A DNA stretch of 64,000 bases, taken from the NCBI RefSeq assembly GCF_000814905.1, contig NZ_JXAG01000031.1:110540-174539 (forward strand), given 5' to 3'. The notes below the pieces were generated by a model. That model was not told the DNA's origin and did no database searches. It saw nothing but the letters and a program-made list of their open reading frames with translations. This document shows positions 52,422 through 62,276 of this stretch, piece after piece. The position numbers and the translations under genes are program-made. This DNA comes from Enterobacter sp. Bisph1 (GTDB lineage Bacteria > Pseudomonadota > Gammaproteobacteria > Enterobacterales > Enterobacteriaceae). Numbering within the stretch: position 1 is the first letter of the stretch; every line of letters starts with the position of its first letter.

Positions 52422-53753
52422 ATGACTGTAACGACTTTTTCCGAACTCGAACTTGACGAGAGCCTGCTGGATGCGCTCCAGAACAAAGGCTTCACACGCC
52501 CGACCGCCATCCAGGCCGCCGCCATTCCGCCTGCGCTTGAAGGCCGTGATGTTCTTGGCTCCGCGCCAACCGGCACCGGTAAAACGGCGGCATATCTGCT
52601 GCCCGCGTTGCAGCATCTTCTGGACTTCCCGCGTAAGAAATCCGGCCCGCCGCGCATCCTGATCCTGACGCCAACCCGCGAGCTGGCAATGCAGGTTGCC
52701 GATCATGCGCGTGAACTGGCTGCGAACACGCATCTGGATATCGCTACCATTACCGGTGGTGTTGCCTATATGAACCACGCTGAAGTGTTCAGCGAGAACC
52801 AGGATATCGTTGTCGCTACTACCGGACGGCTACTGCAATATATAAAAGAAGAGAATTTTGACTGCCGCGCGGTAGAAACCCTGATCCTTGATGAAGCGGA
52901 CCGCATGCTGGATCTGGGCTTTGCGCAGGATATCGAGCATATTGCCGGTGAAACCCGCTGGCGCAAGCAGACCATGCTCTTCTCCGCGACGCTGGAAGGC
53001 GACGCGATTAAAAATTTCGCCGAGCGTCTGCTGGAAGATCCGGTGGAAGTTTCCGCGACACCTTCGACGCGCGAACGTAAGAAGATCCATCAGTGGTACT
53101 ACCGCGCCGATGACCTGGCGCACAAAACCGCGCTGCTGGTTCATCTGCTCAAACAGCCTGAAATGAGCCGCTCTATCGTCTTTGTGCGCAAGCGCGAGCG
53201 CGTGCATGAGCTGGCAAACTGGCTGCGTGAAGCGGGAATCAATAACTGCTATCTCGAAGGCGAAATGGTGCAGGCCAAGCGTACCGAAGCGATTAGCCGC
53301 CTGACGGATGGCCGCGTAAATGTCCTGATCGCCACCGATGTTGCCGCTCGCGGTATTGATATTCCCGATGTTAGCCACGTCATCAACTTTGATATGCCGC
53401 GTAGCGGGGATACCTATTTGCACCGTATTGGCCGTACCGGCCGCGCGGGCCGTAAGGGTATCGCCATTTCGCTGGTTGAAGCGCACGACCATTTACTGTT
53501 GGGGAAAGTGGGCCGTTACGTTGAAGAACCGCTGAAGCCGCGCGTAATCGATGAGTTACGCCCGCAAACGCGCGCGCCGAGTGAAAAGCTGACCGGTAAA
53601 CCATCGAAGAAAGTGCTGGCGAAACGCGAAGAGAAGAAAAAAGAGGCCAAAGAGAAGCCGCGCGTCAAACAGCGCCATCGCGATACCAAAAACGTCGGTA
53701 AAAGACGTAAACCGAGCGCCGCAAATAGCGCGCCGCAAGAGAAAGAAGAGTAA
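52422..53753 (+). CDS. srmB: DEAD-box RNA helicase SrmB
   Basis: 443 residues. Motifs in order: Q motif GFTRPTAIQ, Walker [19 protein letters not shown] in [17 protein letters not shown] in LFSATLEG, and the C-terminal [13 protein letters not shown]. The tail (about 380-443) is very basic, rich in KKE and KR, as in E. coli. It helps early assembly of the 50S subunit. A strong terminator follows. Confidence 0.97.
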   Translation: MTVTTFSELELDESLLDALQNKGFTRPTAIQAAAIPPALEGRDVLGSAPTGTGKTAAYLLPALQHLLDFPRKKSGPPRILILTPTRELAMQVADHARELAANTHLDIATITGGVAYMNHAEVFSENQDIVVATTGRLLQYIKEENFDCRAVETLILDEADRMLDLGFAQDIEHIAGETRWRKQTMLFSATLEGDAIKNFAERLLEDPVEVSATPSTRERKKIHQWYYRADDLAHKTALLVHLLKQPEMSRSIVFVRKRERVHELANWLREAGINNCYLEGEMVQAKRTEAISRLTDGRVNVLIATDVAARGIDIPDVSHVINFDMPRSGDTYLHRIGRTGRAGRKGIAISLVEAHDHLLLGKVGRYVEEPLKPRVIDELRPQTRAPSEKLTGKPSKKVLAKREEKKKEAKEKPRVKQRHRDTKNVGKRRKPSAANSAPQEKEE

Positions 53754-53756
53754 AAA

Positions 53757-53786
53757 AACGCCGGGATTTCCCGGCGTTTTTGTTTT
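53757..53786. terminator. Terminator between srmB and grcA
   Basis: AACGCCGGG/CCCGGCGTT form a 9-bp stem on a 4-base loop, with T-runs after it on the plus strand and seven As before it, so it can serve both convergent genes. Confidence 0.92.
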
Positions 53787-53798
53787 TACGCAAGCCTA

Positions 53799-54182
53799 TT
53801 ACAGGCTTTCAGTAAAGGTACGCGCAATAACGTCGCGCTGTTGTTCTGGCGTCAGTGAGTTAAAACGCACTGCGTAACCTGATACACGAATGGTCAGCTG
53901 CGGATATTTTTCCGGATGTTCAACCGCATCCATCAGCGTTTCGCGACGCAGTACGTTAACGTTCAGATGCTGACCGCCTTCTACGCGCACTTCAGGTTTA
54001 ACTTCCATCGGCACTTCGCGGTATTCGATTTCACCGAGTTTGCTGACGGCAACCACTTCATCTTCTGCAAAACCCCCTTTGGCGCATACGCAACGTGCTT
54101 CGCCTTTTTCGCTATCAAGCAGCCAGAATGAGTTCAACAGGTCGTCATTGGCAGCTTTAGTAATCTGGATACCCGTAATCAT
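53799..54182 (-). CDS. grcA: Autonomous glycyl radical cofactor GrcA (YfiD)
   Basis: 127 residues, resembling the C-terminus of pyruvate formate-lyase. The radical glycine is Gly102 in RVSGYAVRF. It replaces the damaged C-terminal part of PFL after oxygen exposure. The promoter region holds two FNR sites 53 bases apart, the arrangement known for E. coli yfiD. Confidence 0.97.
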   Translation of the reverse strand: MITGIQITKAANDDLLNSFWLLDSEKGEARCVCAKGGFAEDEVVAVSKLGEIEYREVPMEVKPEVRVEGGQHLNVNVLRRETLMDAVEHPEKYPQLTIRVSGYAVRFNSLTPEQQRDVIARTFTESL

Positions 54183-54262
54183 GAATAGCCTCCCTTAGGC
54201 ACATTATTTGATTTGCCGGACGCCTTCCGGCCAATTGGTAAAACCATTGTTGTCTGGTTGTT

Positions 54263-54268
54263 TATATA
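54263..54268 (-). promoter_or_regulatory. grcA promoter (-10)
   Basis: TATATA on the minus strand. If the proximal FNR site is centred at -40.5, transcription begins near 54257, which puts this hexamer at the right distance. Confidence 0.6.
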
Positions 54269-54290
54269 CCAGTCTGGCACTGGTCAAACC

Positions 54291-54304
54291 TTGATTTAAA
54301 TCAA
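54291..54304. promoter_or_regulatory. FNR site, proximal, of grcA
   Basis: TTGATTTAAATCAA is a perfect TTGAT-N4-ATCAA. Its centre (54297.5) fits the -40.5 class II position for activation under anaerobiosis. Confidence 0.93.
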
Positions 54305-54343
54305 GAAAAACCACACACAGAAAAAGGGCATAAGGGAATATTA

Positions 54344-54357
54344 TTGTTTTATATCAA
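54344..54357. promoter_or_regulatory. FNR site, distal, of grcA
   Basis: TTGTTTTATATCAA is TTGAT-N4-ATCAA with one mismatch. Its centre is 53 bases from the proximal site, i.e. -93.5, the same spacing reported for E. coli yfiD, where the distal site limits full activation. Confidence 0.82.
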
Positions 54358-54496
54358 GTTACGCCCGTAGCACGCTCTTAAAATTTTTGTAAATCTTTAA
54401 AATTTTTTTAGCAAAACACGGCTGCCTTGACGGTTGATTTTGTTCCAGAGAAAGAAGCAGTTAAGCTAAAGGGAACCAACTTCGCAGGAGAGCGGA

Positions 54497-55186
54497 ATGA
54501 CCACTTCATTAACCTGGCACGATGTGCTGGCAGACGAAAAACAGCAGCCCTACTTTATCAATACGCTCAGCACCGTAGCCGATGAGCGCCAGGCGGGCGT
54601 CACTATTTATCCGCCGCAAAAAGATGTGTTTAATGCTTTTCGTTTCACGGAGCTGGGTGACGTGAAAGTGGTGATACTTGGCCAGGATCCCTATCATGGG
54701 CCAGGCCAGGCGCACGGGTTGGCGTTTTCTGTGCGTCCGGGAATCGCTATCCCGCCTTCTCTGCTGAATATGTATAAGGAACTGGAAGCCAGCGTGCCGG
54801 GTTTTGTCCGCCCGCAACATGGTTATCTGGAAAGCTGGGCGCGCCAGGGCGTGCTGTTACTGAATACGGTGCTTACCGTGCGCGCCGGACAGGCGCATTC
54901 CCACGCCAGCCTTGGCTGGGAAACCTTTACCGACAAAGTGATTAGCTTAATTAACGAACATCGCGAAGGCGTGGTATTCCTGCTATGGGGTTCACACGCG
55001 CAGAAGAAGGGCGCGATTATCGACGGCAAGCGTCATCATGTGCTGAAAGCGCCGCATCCCTCGCCCCTCTCCGCCCATCGCGGTTTCTTTGGCTGTAATC
55101 ATTTTGTGCTGGCGAATCAGTGGCTGGAACAGCACGGTGAAAAACCCATCGACTGGATGCCAGAACTTCCGGCGGAAAGCGAGTAA
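54497..55186 (+). CDS. ung: Uracil-DNA glycosylase Ung
   Basis: 229 residues, family 1. [18 protein letters not shown] holds the water-activating Asp, and [13 protein letters not shown] is the minor-groove loop with the catalytic His. It removes uracil from DNA, starting base excision repair. Divergent from grcA across 314 bases that also carry the FNR sites; I see no further clear element in that gap. Followed by a bidirectional terminator. Confidence 0.98.
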   Translation: MTTSLTWHDVLADEKQQPYFINTLSTVADERQAGVTIYPPQKDVFNAFRFTELGDVKVVILGQDPYHGPGQAHGLAFSVRPGIAIPPSLLNMYKELEASVPGFVRPQHGYLESWARQGVLLLNTVLTVRAGQAHSHASLGWETFTDKVISLINEHREGVVFLLWGSHAQKKGAIIDGKRHHVLKAPHPSPLSAHRGFFGCNHFVLANQWLEQHGEKPIDWMPELPAESE

Positions 55187-55189
55187 AAA

Positions 55190-55216
55190 AAGCCAGCTAT
55201 TATGCTGGCTTCTTTA
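55190..55216. terminator. Bidirectional terminator between ung and yfiF
   Basis: AAGCCAGC/GCTGGCTT 8-bp stem with a 6-base loop. There is a U-rich tail on the plus strand and seven Ts on the minus strand. Confidence 0.88.
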
Positions 55217-55234
55217 TGACGACGCTGATTTCCA

Positions 55235-56353
55235 TCAGGCCTTATTCTGACGCCACCACTCTGCCAGCAACACGCCGGTCGCGACAGAGACGTTGAGGCT
55301 TTCAACGTTGCCGGTGCCATTAATCGAGACGCTCAGATCGGCGCGGGACAGCGCTACGTCAGACAAGCCATCGCGTTCCTGACCCAGCACCAGCACCATC
55401 TTCTTCGGCAACTCTGCTTTAAACAGCGGCGTACCGTTATGACTCGATGTGGTCACCAGGGCATAGCCTGCTGCGCGGAAAGCTTCCAGCGCGTCGATAA
55501 AGCTATCGCCGGTAATCGCCTGAACGTGCTCCGCACCGCCTTCGGCCGTACGCACCGCAGCACCTGATTCAATCACGCCCGCGTCCTGCAACACGACGCC
55601 TTTCACACCGAAGTGCGCACAGCTACGCATAATGGCACCGAGATTATGTGGGTTACCCACATCTTCCAGCGCCAGTACGCAATCTTCTTCTGCCGCGTTC
55701 GCTACCCATTTCTCAACGCTTAAACCGTTACGTTTTTTGATCAGGAAGCAGACGCCGCCGTGGTGTTCCGTACCGGACGCTTTCGCCAGTTCGTCTTCAT
55801 CAACCACATGGTAGGCTTTACGGTTCGCGGCCATCCAGCGCAGAGCTTCTTTGAAACGCGGCGTTACGCTCTGGACGAACCAGGCGCGAACAATCGAATC
55901 TGGACGGCTGGTGAAAAGTGCCTGGCAGGCATTTTCGCCATACACGCGCGTCTCTTCCGCACGCTGGCGGCGCAGCACTTCCGGATCGATAAAGCTTTTA
56001 CCACTGATACCGCCGTGATCCGGTTTATCCGAGGTTTCGTCGCCCGGCGCGCGGGAAACGGTGCGCCACGGTGAATCCTCACGGCTGCTGAAATTGTCTC
56101 GCTGAGGGCGGCTTCTGTCGTCACGCGCAGGGCGGCCCCGATCGTCGCGGGAAGAACGGCTTTTATCGTCACGGCCAGCGCGACTTCTGTCATCGCGGGA
56201 AGTACGACGGTCATCGCCGCTGCGAGAAGATGTTCCGCTACGTGCCGGACCCTTGCCAGTGCGCGGGTTGTAGCCACGTTTATCGGAATCATCATCACTG
56301 CGGACATACATCACTTTGACCTTGCCGCTTTTATTCTTTAATTCATCGTTCAT
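55235..56353 (-). CDS. yfiF: SpoU-family RNA methyltransferase homologue YfiF with octapeptide-repeat insert
   Basis: 372 residues from ATG 56353 ([14 protein letters not shown]), about 27 longer than E. coli YfiF. The extra length comes from an Arg/Asp-rich low-complexity segment at residues 45-84 made of five octads of the form RDDRSRxx. A substrate-binding domain follows (about 125-205, with [12 protein letters not shown]), then the SpoU catalytic domain (about 220-372, with [31 protein letters not shown] and [12 protein letters not shown]). The target RNA of YfiF is not established to my knowledge. Convergent with ung. Confidence 0.92.
   Translation of the reverse strand: MNDELKNKSGKVKVMYVRSDDDSDKRGYNPRTGKGPARSGTSSRSGDDRRTSRDDRSRAGRDDKSRSSRDDRGRPARDDRSRPQRDNFSSREDSPWRTVSRAPGDETSDKPDHGGISGKSFIDPEVLRRQRAEETRVYGENACQALFTSRPDSIVRAWFVQSVTPRFKEALRWMAANRKAYHVVDEDELAKASGTEHHGGVCFLIKKRNGLSVEKWVANAAEEDCVLALEDVGNPHNLGAIMRSCAHFGVKGVVLQDAGVIESGAAVRTAEGGAEHVQAITGDSFIDALEAFRAAGYALVTTSSHNGTPLFKAELPKKMVLVLGQERDGLSDVALSRADLSVSINGTGNVESLNVSVATGVLLAEWWRQNKA
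56102..56221 (-). repeat. Five 24-base in-frame repeats in yfiF
   Basis: 120 bases encode five consecutive octads ([40 protein letters not shown]). The units are imperfect at the base level, and copy number should vary between strains. Confidence 0.85.
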
Positions 56354-56557
56354 GCTTTTCTCCACCAGCGCTGCGCGAAGCGCGCAGATTACCCGATGTG
56401 CTGTCGCTTAGCCATTAATTCGTTCAAAAGTTATCGGCTATTGTACTCATTGAATAAATCGCATTGTCGTTTAAAACCTTCTTATTAATAATATGCAACA
56501 TAGAAGAAACATATCGGCGAAATGCCGCTTTGTACCATCGCTTCCCTGAGGTTAGTT

Positions 56558-56977
56558 ATGAATACCGTATGTGCAAGCTGTCAGGCGCTGAACCGCATTC
56601 CGCAAGAAAGGATGAATGACGGCGCAAAATGTGGGCGCTGTGGACATGAGCTGTTCGATGGAGATGTGATTAACGCAACCGGCGAAACGCTGGATAAATT
56701 GTTGAAAGATGATTTACCGGTGGTGGTCGATTTTTGGGCCCCCTGGTGCGGCCCGTGCCGCAACTTTGCGCCGATCTTTGAGGACGTTGCAGAAGAGCGC
56801 AGCGGCAAAGTACGCTTTGTTAAAGTGAACACCGAAGCGGAGCGCGAACTCAGCGCACGGTTTCGTATTCGCAGTATCCCCACCATTATGTTGTTCAAAA
56901 ATGGTGAAGTCGTTGACATGCTGAGCGGCGCGGTACCAAAAGCGCCCTTTGATAGCTGGCTTAACGAATCATTGTGA
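56558..56977 (+). CDS. trxC: Thioredoxin 2 TrxC
   Basis: 139 residues from ATG 56558 ([15 protein letters not shown]), same length as E. coli. An N-terminal zinc finger (CASC ... CGRC, residues about 5-30) precedes the thioredoxin fold with active site WAPWCGPCR. It reduces protein disulfides, and in E. coli it is induced through OxyR; I could not define an OxyR site with confidence. Terminator follows. Confidence 0.97.
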   Translation: MNTVCASCQALNRIPQERMNDGAKCGRCGHELFDGDVINATGETLDKLLKDDLPVVVDFWAPWCGPCRNFAPIFEDVAEERSGKVRFVKVNTEAERELSARFRIRSIPTIMLFKNGEVVDMLSGAVPKAPFDSWLNESL

Positions 56978-56981
56978 TCAA

Positions 56982-57008
56982 GACGGGGCGCATCTTGTGC
57001 CCCGTTTT
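56982..57008 (+). terminator. Terminator of trxC
   Basis: ACGGGGC/GCCCCGT 7-bp stem followed by TTTT, five bases after the trxC stop. Confidence 0.82.
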
Positions 57009-57046
57009 CACCTCTGCGACAATGGCGTTTTACTTACGCGATCTTC

Positions 57047-57745
57047 ATGACCAATAACGCCGTTCTTCAACTCCGCGCTGAGCGCCTTGCCCGTTCCACG
57101 CGTCCCTTTCTTGCGCGCGGCAACCGTATTCGCCGCTGCCAGCGCTGCTTACTACCGCTGAAACAGTGTCTGTGCGAGAGCCTGAAACCCTCTTGCGCCA
57201 CCAGCCGCTTTTGCCTGGTGATGTTTGACACCGAGCCGATGAAGCCCAGCAATACCGGCCGCTTAATTGCCGATATCCTGCCTGAAACGCAGGCCTTTCA
57301 ATGGTCACGGACCGAACCGCCGCAGGCGTTAATCGATCTCTGCGCCAGTGAGGAGTACCAGCCGATGGTTGTTTTTCCGGCCTCTTATGCCGGGAGTGAG
57401 CGCCAGGTGCTGAGTAAGCCGACCGGTGAAAAGCCGCCGTTGTTTATCATGCTGGACGGGACCTGGACCGAAGCGCGTAAAATGTTCCGTAAAAGCCCCT
57501 ATCTCGATGCTTTGCCGGTGATCTCAGTCGATCTTTCACGCGTTTCCGCTTATCGTTTACGCGAAGCCCATGCAGAGGATCAATACTGCACCGCAGAAGT
57601 GGCGATTGCGCTTTTGGATTTGGCAGGCGATAACGCGGCAGCGCTTGCGCTGAGCGATCACTTTTCCCTGTTTCGCGAACGTTACCTTGCGGGGAAACCA
57701 CACCATCCGTCCGCCATCACAGCAAACGCAGCAGAAAACGTTTAG
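57047..57745 (+). CDS. tapT: tRNA-uridine aminocarboxypropyltransferase TapT (DTW domain, YfiP)
   Basis: 232 residues. DTW-domain protein with an N-terminal zinc-type Cys set (CQRCLLPLKQCLC), then TEPMKPSNTGRL and the name-giving LDGTWTEARKM. It transfers the 3-amino-3-carboxypropyl group of S-adenosylmethionine to U47 of tRNA (acp3U). It is 32 bases upstream of patZ on the same strand, as in E. coli. Confidence 0.93.
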   Translation: MTNNAVLQLRAERLARSTRPFLARGNRIRRCQRCLLPLKQCLCESLKPSCATSRFCLVMFDTEPMKPSNTGRLIADILPETQAFQWSRTEPPQALIDLCASEEYQPMVVFPASYAGSERQVLSKPTGEKPPLFIMLDGTWTEARKMFRKSPYLDALPVISVDLSRVSAYRLREAHAEDQYCTAEVAIALLDLAGDNAAALALSDHFSLFRERYLAGKPHHPSAITANAAENV

Positions 57746-57777
57746 AATCATCGGATCACACTTTTGTGGAGGCCGGT

Positions 57778-60432
57778 ATGAGCCAACGAGGGCTGGAAGC
57801 GTTATTGCGTCCCCGATCGATTGCGGTGGTGGGTGCATCGATGAAGCCGGAGCGCGCGGGTTATTTAATGATGCGCAATTTACTGGCTGGCGGTTTCGCC
57901 GGACCGGTTCTACCGGTGACGCCCGCCTATAAAGCGGTACAGGGCGTGCTGGCATGGCCAGACGTTGCCAGCCTGCCCTTCACGCCCGATCTTGCCGTAC
58001 TCTGCACCCATGCTAAACGTAACCTGGCGCTGCTTGAGGCGCTGGGGCAAAAGGGGTGTAAAACCTGCATTATCCTCTCTGCGCCACCCGATCAGCATGC
58101 TGATTTGCTGGCCTGTGCAGGCCGCTACCAAATGCGCTTGCTCGGCCCGAACAGCCTTGGCTTGCTGGCTCCCTGGCAGGGGCTGAATGCCAGTTTTTCA
58201 CCGGTACCGATTACGCGCGGCAAGCTGGCGTTTATTTCCCAGTCTGCCGCCGTCTCTAATACCATTCTTGACTGGGCGCAGCAGCGGGAAATGGGCTTTT
58301 CCTACTTCATCGCCCTCGGCGACAGTCTCGATATTGATGTCGATGAACTGCTTGATTTCCTCGCCCGTGACAGCAAAACCAGCGCCATCTTGCTTTATCT
58401 TGAGCACTTAAGTGATGCCCGCCGCTTTGTTTCCGCAGCCAGGAGCGCATCGCGCAATAAACCGATTTTGGTGATTAAAAGCGGACGCAGCCCGGAGGCA
58501 CAGCGTCTGTTGCACGTCAATGCGGGGCTTGACCCGGCCTGGGATGCGGCTATTCAGCGCGCCGGTTTACTGCGGGTGCAGGATACCCATGAGCTTTTTT
58601 CCGCCGTCGAAACCCTCAGCCATATGCGCCCGCTGCGCGGCGAGCGGCTGATGATCATCAGTAATGGCGCGGCACCCGCCGCACTGGCGCTCGATGAACT
58701 GTGGTTAAGTAATGGCAAGCTGGCGACGCTCGGTGAAGAGACGATAACGCAGTTGCGTTCCACGCTGCCAGAATATGTTACCCCCGCCAATCCACTCGAT
58801 CTGCGCGATGATGCCAGCAGCGAGCGTTATATTACGGCGCTGAATATTCTCCTCGACAGCCAGGATTACGATGCGCTGATGATTATCCATGCGCCGAGCG
58901 CCGCAGCACCAGGCAGTGAAAGCGCCGTGGCGCTGATTGAGGCGCTGAAAAAACATCCGCGCGGAAAATATATCACCGTCTTGACCAACTGGTGCGGCGA
59001 GTTTTCTTCTCAGGAAGCGAGGCGATTATTCAGTGAAGCCGGGTTGCCAACCTACCGAACCCCGGAAGGCACGATTACCGCCTTTATGCATATGGTCGAG
59101 TATCGGCGTAACCAGAAACAGCTGCGTGAAACGCCGGCCCTTTCCATTAGCCTGACGGCAGATACCGCTGAAGCACGCCATCTGCTGCAACGGGCGCTGG
59201 CCGAAGGCGCTTCAACTCTTGATACCCATGAAGTGCAGCCCATCTTACGCGCCTGGGGGCTACAAACCCTGCCAACGTGGATCGCCAACGACAGTGCGGA
59301 AGCGGTGCATATCGCGGAACAGATTGGCTACCCGGTTGCGCTGAAGCTGCGTTCTCCGGATATCCCACACAAGTCGGAAGTTCAGGGTGTGATGCTGTAT
59401 CTGCGTACCGCGAAAGAGGTGCAGCAGGCCGCAGAGGCGATTATCGATCGCGTGAAAATGAACTGGCCGCAGGCGCGTATTCACGGTCTACAGGTGCAGA
59501 GCATGGCGAACCGCGCCGGTGCGCAGGAGCTGCGGGTCGTGGTTGAACACGATCCGGTGTTCGGCCCGCTGATCATGCTGGGCGAAGGCGGCGTCGAATG
59601 GCGCGCCGAGGATCAGGCAGCGGTCGCCCTACCACCGCTGAATATGAATCTGGCGCGTTACCTGGTCATCCAGGCGATCAAAAGTAAAAAGATCCGTGGA
59701 CGGAGCGCATTACGCTCCCTTGATATTGCCGGTCTAAGCCAGTTTTTAGTTCAGGTATCAAATTTGATTGTCGATTGCCCGGAAATCGAACGCCTTGATA
59801 TTCACCCGTTGCTCGCGTCTGGCACTGAATTCACCGCGCTGGATGTCACTATGTCCATCGCTCCTTTTGCCGGTAATGGCGAAACCCGCCTTGCGATTCG
59901 CCCCTACCCGCAGCATCTCGAAGAGCAGGTAGAGATGAGAAATGGCGAGCGGTGCCTGTTCCGTCCGATTCTTCCCGAAGACGAACCTCAGCTACGAGCG
60001 TTTATTTCCAGGGTGACGAAAGAGGATCTTTACTACCGTTACTTTAGCGAGATCAACGAATTTACCCATGATGATTTAGCGAATATGACGCAGATCGACT
60101 ACGATCGGGAAATGGCTTTCGTGGCGGTACGCAGCACGGATCGCGGCGAGGAAATTTTAGGCGTCACCCGCGCTATCTCCGATCCCGATAATATCGACGC
60201 CGAGTTTGCCGTGCTGGTGCGTTCTGATTTAAAAGGGCTTGGGCTCGGACGCCGTTTACTTGAAAAGCTCATCAGTTATACCCGAGATCACGGACTTAAA
60301 CGTTTGAATGGTATTACTATGCCAAATAATCGCGGCATGATAACGCTGGCGCGCAAACTGGGATTTGATGTCGATATTCAGCTTGAGGATGGAATTGTCA
60401 GTTTATCCCTCCCTCTTACGCAGAGTGAGTAA
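57778..60432 (+). CDS. patZ: Protein lysine acetyltransferase PatZ (Pka/YfiQ)
   Basis: 884 residues from ATG 57778 with GGAGG upstream. Domains: CoA-binding Rossmann and succinyl-CoA-ligase-like regions (about 1-460, acyl-CoA synthetase NDP-forming type, catalytically inactive in the family), an ATP-grasp region (about 480-700, KLRSPDIPHKSEVQGVML), and a C-terminal GNAT domain (about 725-884, VLVRSDLKGLGLGRRLLEKL for acetyl-CoA). It acetylates and lowers the activity of acetyl-CoA synthetase and other proteins. Confidence 0.96.
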   Translation: MSQRGLEALLRPRSIAVVGASMKPERAGYLMMRNLLAGGFAGPVLPVTPAYKAVQGVLAWPDVASLPFTPDLAVLCTHAKRNLALLEALGQKGCKTCIILSAPPDQHADLLACAGRYQMRLLGPNSLGLLAPWQGLNASFSPVPITRGKLAFISQSAAVSNTILDWAQQREMGFSYFIALGDSLDIDVDELLDFLARDSKTSAILLYLEHLSDARRFVSAARSASRNKPILVIKSGRSPEAQRLLHVNAGLDPAWDAAIQRAGLLRVQDTHELFSAVETLSHMRPLRGERLMIISNGAAPAALALDELWLSNGKLATLGEETITQLRSTLPEYVTPANPLDLRDDASSERYITALNILLDSQDYDALMIIHAPSAAAPGSESAVALIEALKKHPRGKYITVLTNWCGEFSSQEARRLFSEAGLPTYRTPEGTITAFMHMVEYRRNQKQLRETPALSISLTADTAEARHLLQRALAEGASTLDTHEVQPILRAWGLQTLPTWIANDSAEAVHIAEQIGYPVALKLRSPDIPHKSEVQGVMLYLRTAKEVQQAAEAIIDRVKMNWPQARIHGLQVQSMANRAGAQELRVVVEHDPVFGPLIMLGEGGVEWRAEDQAAVALPPLNMNLARYLVIQAIKSKKIRGRSALRSLDIAGLSQFLVQVSNLIVDCPEIERLDIHPLLASGTEFTALDVTMSIAPFAGNGETRLAIRPYPQHLEEQVEMRNGERCLFRPILPEDEPQLRAFISRVTKEDLYYRYFSEINEFTHDDLANMTQIDYDREMAFVAVRSTDRGEEILGVTRAISDPDNIDAEFAVLVRSDLKGLGLGRRLLEKLISYTRDHGLKRLNGITMPNNRGMITLARKLGFDVDIQLEDGIVSLSLPLTQSE

Positions 60433-60452
60433 TCCCGAGTAAGGTACTGGAA

Positions 60453-60530
60453 ATGTTGACCACTTTAGCAGGCTCGGTGTTATTATTGTCCGCTTATGTC
60501 GTCTGCATGCTACAGAAGACCCTTCAATAA
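60453..60530 (+). CDS. 25-residue membrane peptide upstream of pssA
   Basis: ATG 60453 opens 25 codons ending at TAA 60530, 21 bases before pssA. The product (MLTTLAGSVLLLSAYVVCML, then a short polar tail) is a single hydrophobic helix with a charged C-terminus, as in many validated enterobacterial small membrane proteins. AAGG lies a little far upstream as ribosome site. I recall that a small protein called PssL was reported upstream of E. coli pssA; this frame has the right place, but I cannot compare sequences. It could be a leader peptide or a free membrane protein. Confidence 0.55.
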   Translation: MLTTLAGSVLLLSAYVVCMLQKTLQ

Positions 60531-60551
60531 ACAGAGAAGAAACGCACTGTG

Positions 60552-61907
60552 ATGTTGTCCAAATTTAAGCGTAATAAACATCAACAACACCTTGCCCAAT
60601 TACCCAAGATTTCTCAGTCAGCTGATGATATAGCGTTTTTCTATGCGCCTGCTGATTTCAGGGAGACGCTGCTTGCGAAGATAGCTAACGCGACGCGCCG
60701 GATCTATATCATCGCCCTGTATCTTGAACAGGATGATGGCGGGAAAGGAATTCTGAACGCGCTGTATGAAGCGAAACGCCAGCGCCCGGAACTGGATGTA
60801 CGCGTCCTTGTTGACTGGCATCGTGCTCAGCGCGGGCGTATCGGCGCGGCGGCGGCTAATACCAATGCGGATTGGTACTGCCGCCTCGCCGAAGAAAACC
60901 CAGGCATTGTGATTCCCGTTTACGGGGTGCCGGTGAATACCCGTGAAGCGCTTGGCGTGCTTCATTACAAAGGTTTTATTATTGATGACTGCGTGCTGTA
61001 TAGCGGTGCGAGCCTGAATGATGTGTACCTGCATCAGCATGATAAGTATCGCTATGACCGATATCAGCTGATCCGCAACCCGCAAATGGCGGACATTATG
61101 CAGCGCTGGGTTGAACAGAATCTGATTCAGGGCCGCGGCGTGAATCGGCTGGATGATGCGCAGCGTCCAAAAAGCCCGGAAATCAAAAATGATATTCGCC
61201 TGTTCCGCCAGGAGTTACGCGATGCGACGTATCATTTCCAGGGGGATGCGGATAACGAACAGCTGGCAGTTACGCCGCTGGTCGGCCTGGGGAAATCCAG
61301 CCTGCTGAATAAAACCATATTCCATCTTATGCCCTGCGCGGAACATAAGCTGACGATTTGTACCCCTTATTTCAACCTGCCTGCGGTGCTGGTGCGTAAT
61401 ATTATTCAGCTGCTGCGCGACGGGAAAAAAGTGGAAATTATCGTTGGCGATAAGACGGCGAATGACTTTTTCATCCCTGAAGATCAGCCGTTTAAGATTA
61501 TTGGTGCATTGCCCTATCTGTATGAGATCAATCTGCGTCGCTTCTTAAGCCGCCTGCAATATTATGTGAACACCGATCAGTTGGTAGTGCGTCTGTGGAA
61601 AGATGACGATAACAGTTATCATCTGAAAGGTATGTGGGTTGACGATGAGTGGATCCTGCTTACAGGTAATAACCTCAATCCGCGCGCCTGGCGTCTGGAT
61701 TTGGAAAATGCAGTGCTGATCCACGATCCGAAGCATGAACTGGCTGCACAGCGTAATAAAGAGCTGGAGCTTATCCGCACGCATACTACGGTAGTAAATC
61801 ATTATCGTGATTTACAGAGCATCGCTGATTATCCGGTGAAGGTGCGTAAGCTGATACGCCGCCTGCGTCGAATCCGTATTGATAAACTGATTAGCCGTAT
61901 TCTTTAA
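60552..61907 (+). CDS. pssA: CDP-diacylglycerol-serine O-phosphatidyltransferase PssA
   Basis: 451 residues from ATG 60552 (MLSKFKRNKHQQ); the preceding codon GTG 60549 is an alternative start. It belongs to the phospholipase D superfamily with two HKD motifs: HYKGFIIDDCVLYSGASLN and HLKGMWVDDEWILLTGNNLN. It makes phosphatidylserine, the precursor of phosphatidylethanolamine, and works as a peripheral protein on membrane and ribosome. Basic ends (N-terminal KFKRNK and C-terminal KLIRRLRRIRIDK) fit binding to acidic lipid. Confidence 0.97.
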   Translation: MLSKFKRNKHQQHLAQLPKISQSADDIAFFYAPADFRETLLAKIANATRRIYIIALYLEQDDGGKGILNALYEAKRQRPELDVRVLVDWHRAQRGRIGAAAANTNADWYCRLAEENPGIVIPVYGVPVNTREALGVLHYKGFIIDDCVLYSGASLNDVYLHQHDKYRYDRYQLIRNPQMADIMQRWVEQNLIQGRGVNRLDDAQRPKSPEIKNDIRLFRQELRDATYHFQGDADNEQLAVTPLVGLGKSSLLNKTIFHLMPCAEHKLTICTPYFNLPAVLVRNIIQLLRDGKKVEIIVGDKTANDFFIPEDQPFKIIGALPYLYEINLRRFLSRLQYYVNTDQLVVRLWKDDDNSYHLKGMWVDDEWILLTGNNLNPRAWRLDLENAVLIHDPKHELAAQRNKELELIRTHTTVVNHYRDLQSIADYPVKVRKLIRRLRRIRIDKLISRIL

Positions 61908-61912
61908 AACTG

Positions 61913-61941
61913 AGCCCCTTCCTTGTGACGGGGCTTTTTTT
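61913..61941 (+). terminator. Terminator of pssA
   Basis: AGCCCC/GGGGCT stem followed by a run of Ts (seven in total), six bases after the pssA stop codon. Confidence 0.88.
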
Positions 61942-61952
61942 CAGGTTCTGCA

Positions 61953-62273
61953 ATGAAATACACTTTGCTGGCATTGAGTATGCTGCTGACAGGCTGTAGC
62001 CATATGGCAAATGATAGCTGGAGCGGTCAGGATAAAGCGCAACATTTTCTTGCCTCGGCGATGCTCTCCGCCGCCGGAAATGAGTACGCGCAGCATCAGG
62101 GTATCAGCCGTGACCGCAGCGCCGCGTATGGACTGATGTTTTCCGTTAGTCTGGGTGCCTCAAAAGAGTTGTGGGACAGCCGCCCGGCAGGGAGCGGCTG
62201 GAGCTGGAAAGATTTTGTCTGGGATATTGCCGGTGCCACCACCGGTTTCGCCGTATGGCAGCTGGCAAGATAG
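61953..62273 (+). CDS. yfiM: Lipoprotein YfiM
   Basis: 106 residues with a lipobox LLTGC (Cys15), next residue Ser, so outer-membrane sorting is expected. The mature part has [20 protein letters not shown] and a C-terminal hydrophobic stretch ([15 protein letters not shown]), the YfiM/DUF2279-like pattern. Function is not known. Convergent with kgtP, 3 bases apart. Confidence 0.9.
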   Translation: MKYTLLALSMLLTGCSHMANDSWSGQDKAQHFLASAMLSAAGNEYAQHQGISRDRSAAYGLMFSVSLGASKELWDSRPAGSGWSWKDFVWDIAGATTGFAVWQLAR

Positions 62274-62276
62274 CGT

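Noticed and set aside
56420..56557. OxyR site upstream of trxC
   Set aside because: An ATCGGCTATTG stretch suggests one, but the four-part ATAG-N7-CTAT pattern is too weakly met to claim.
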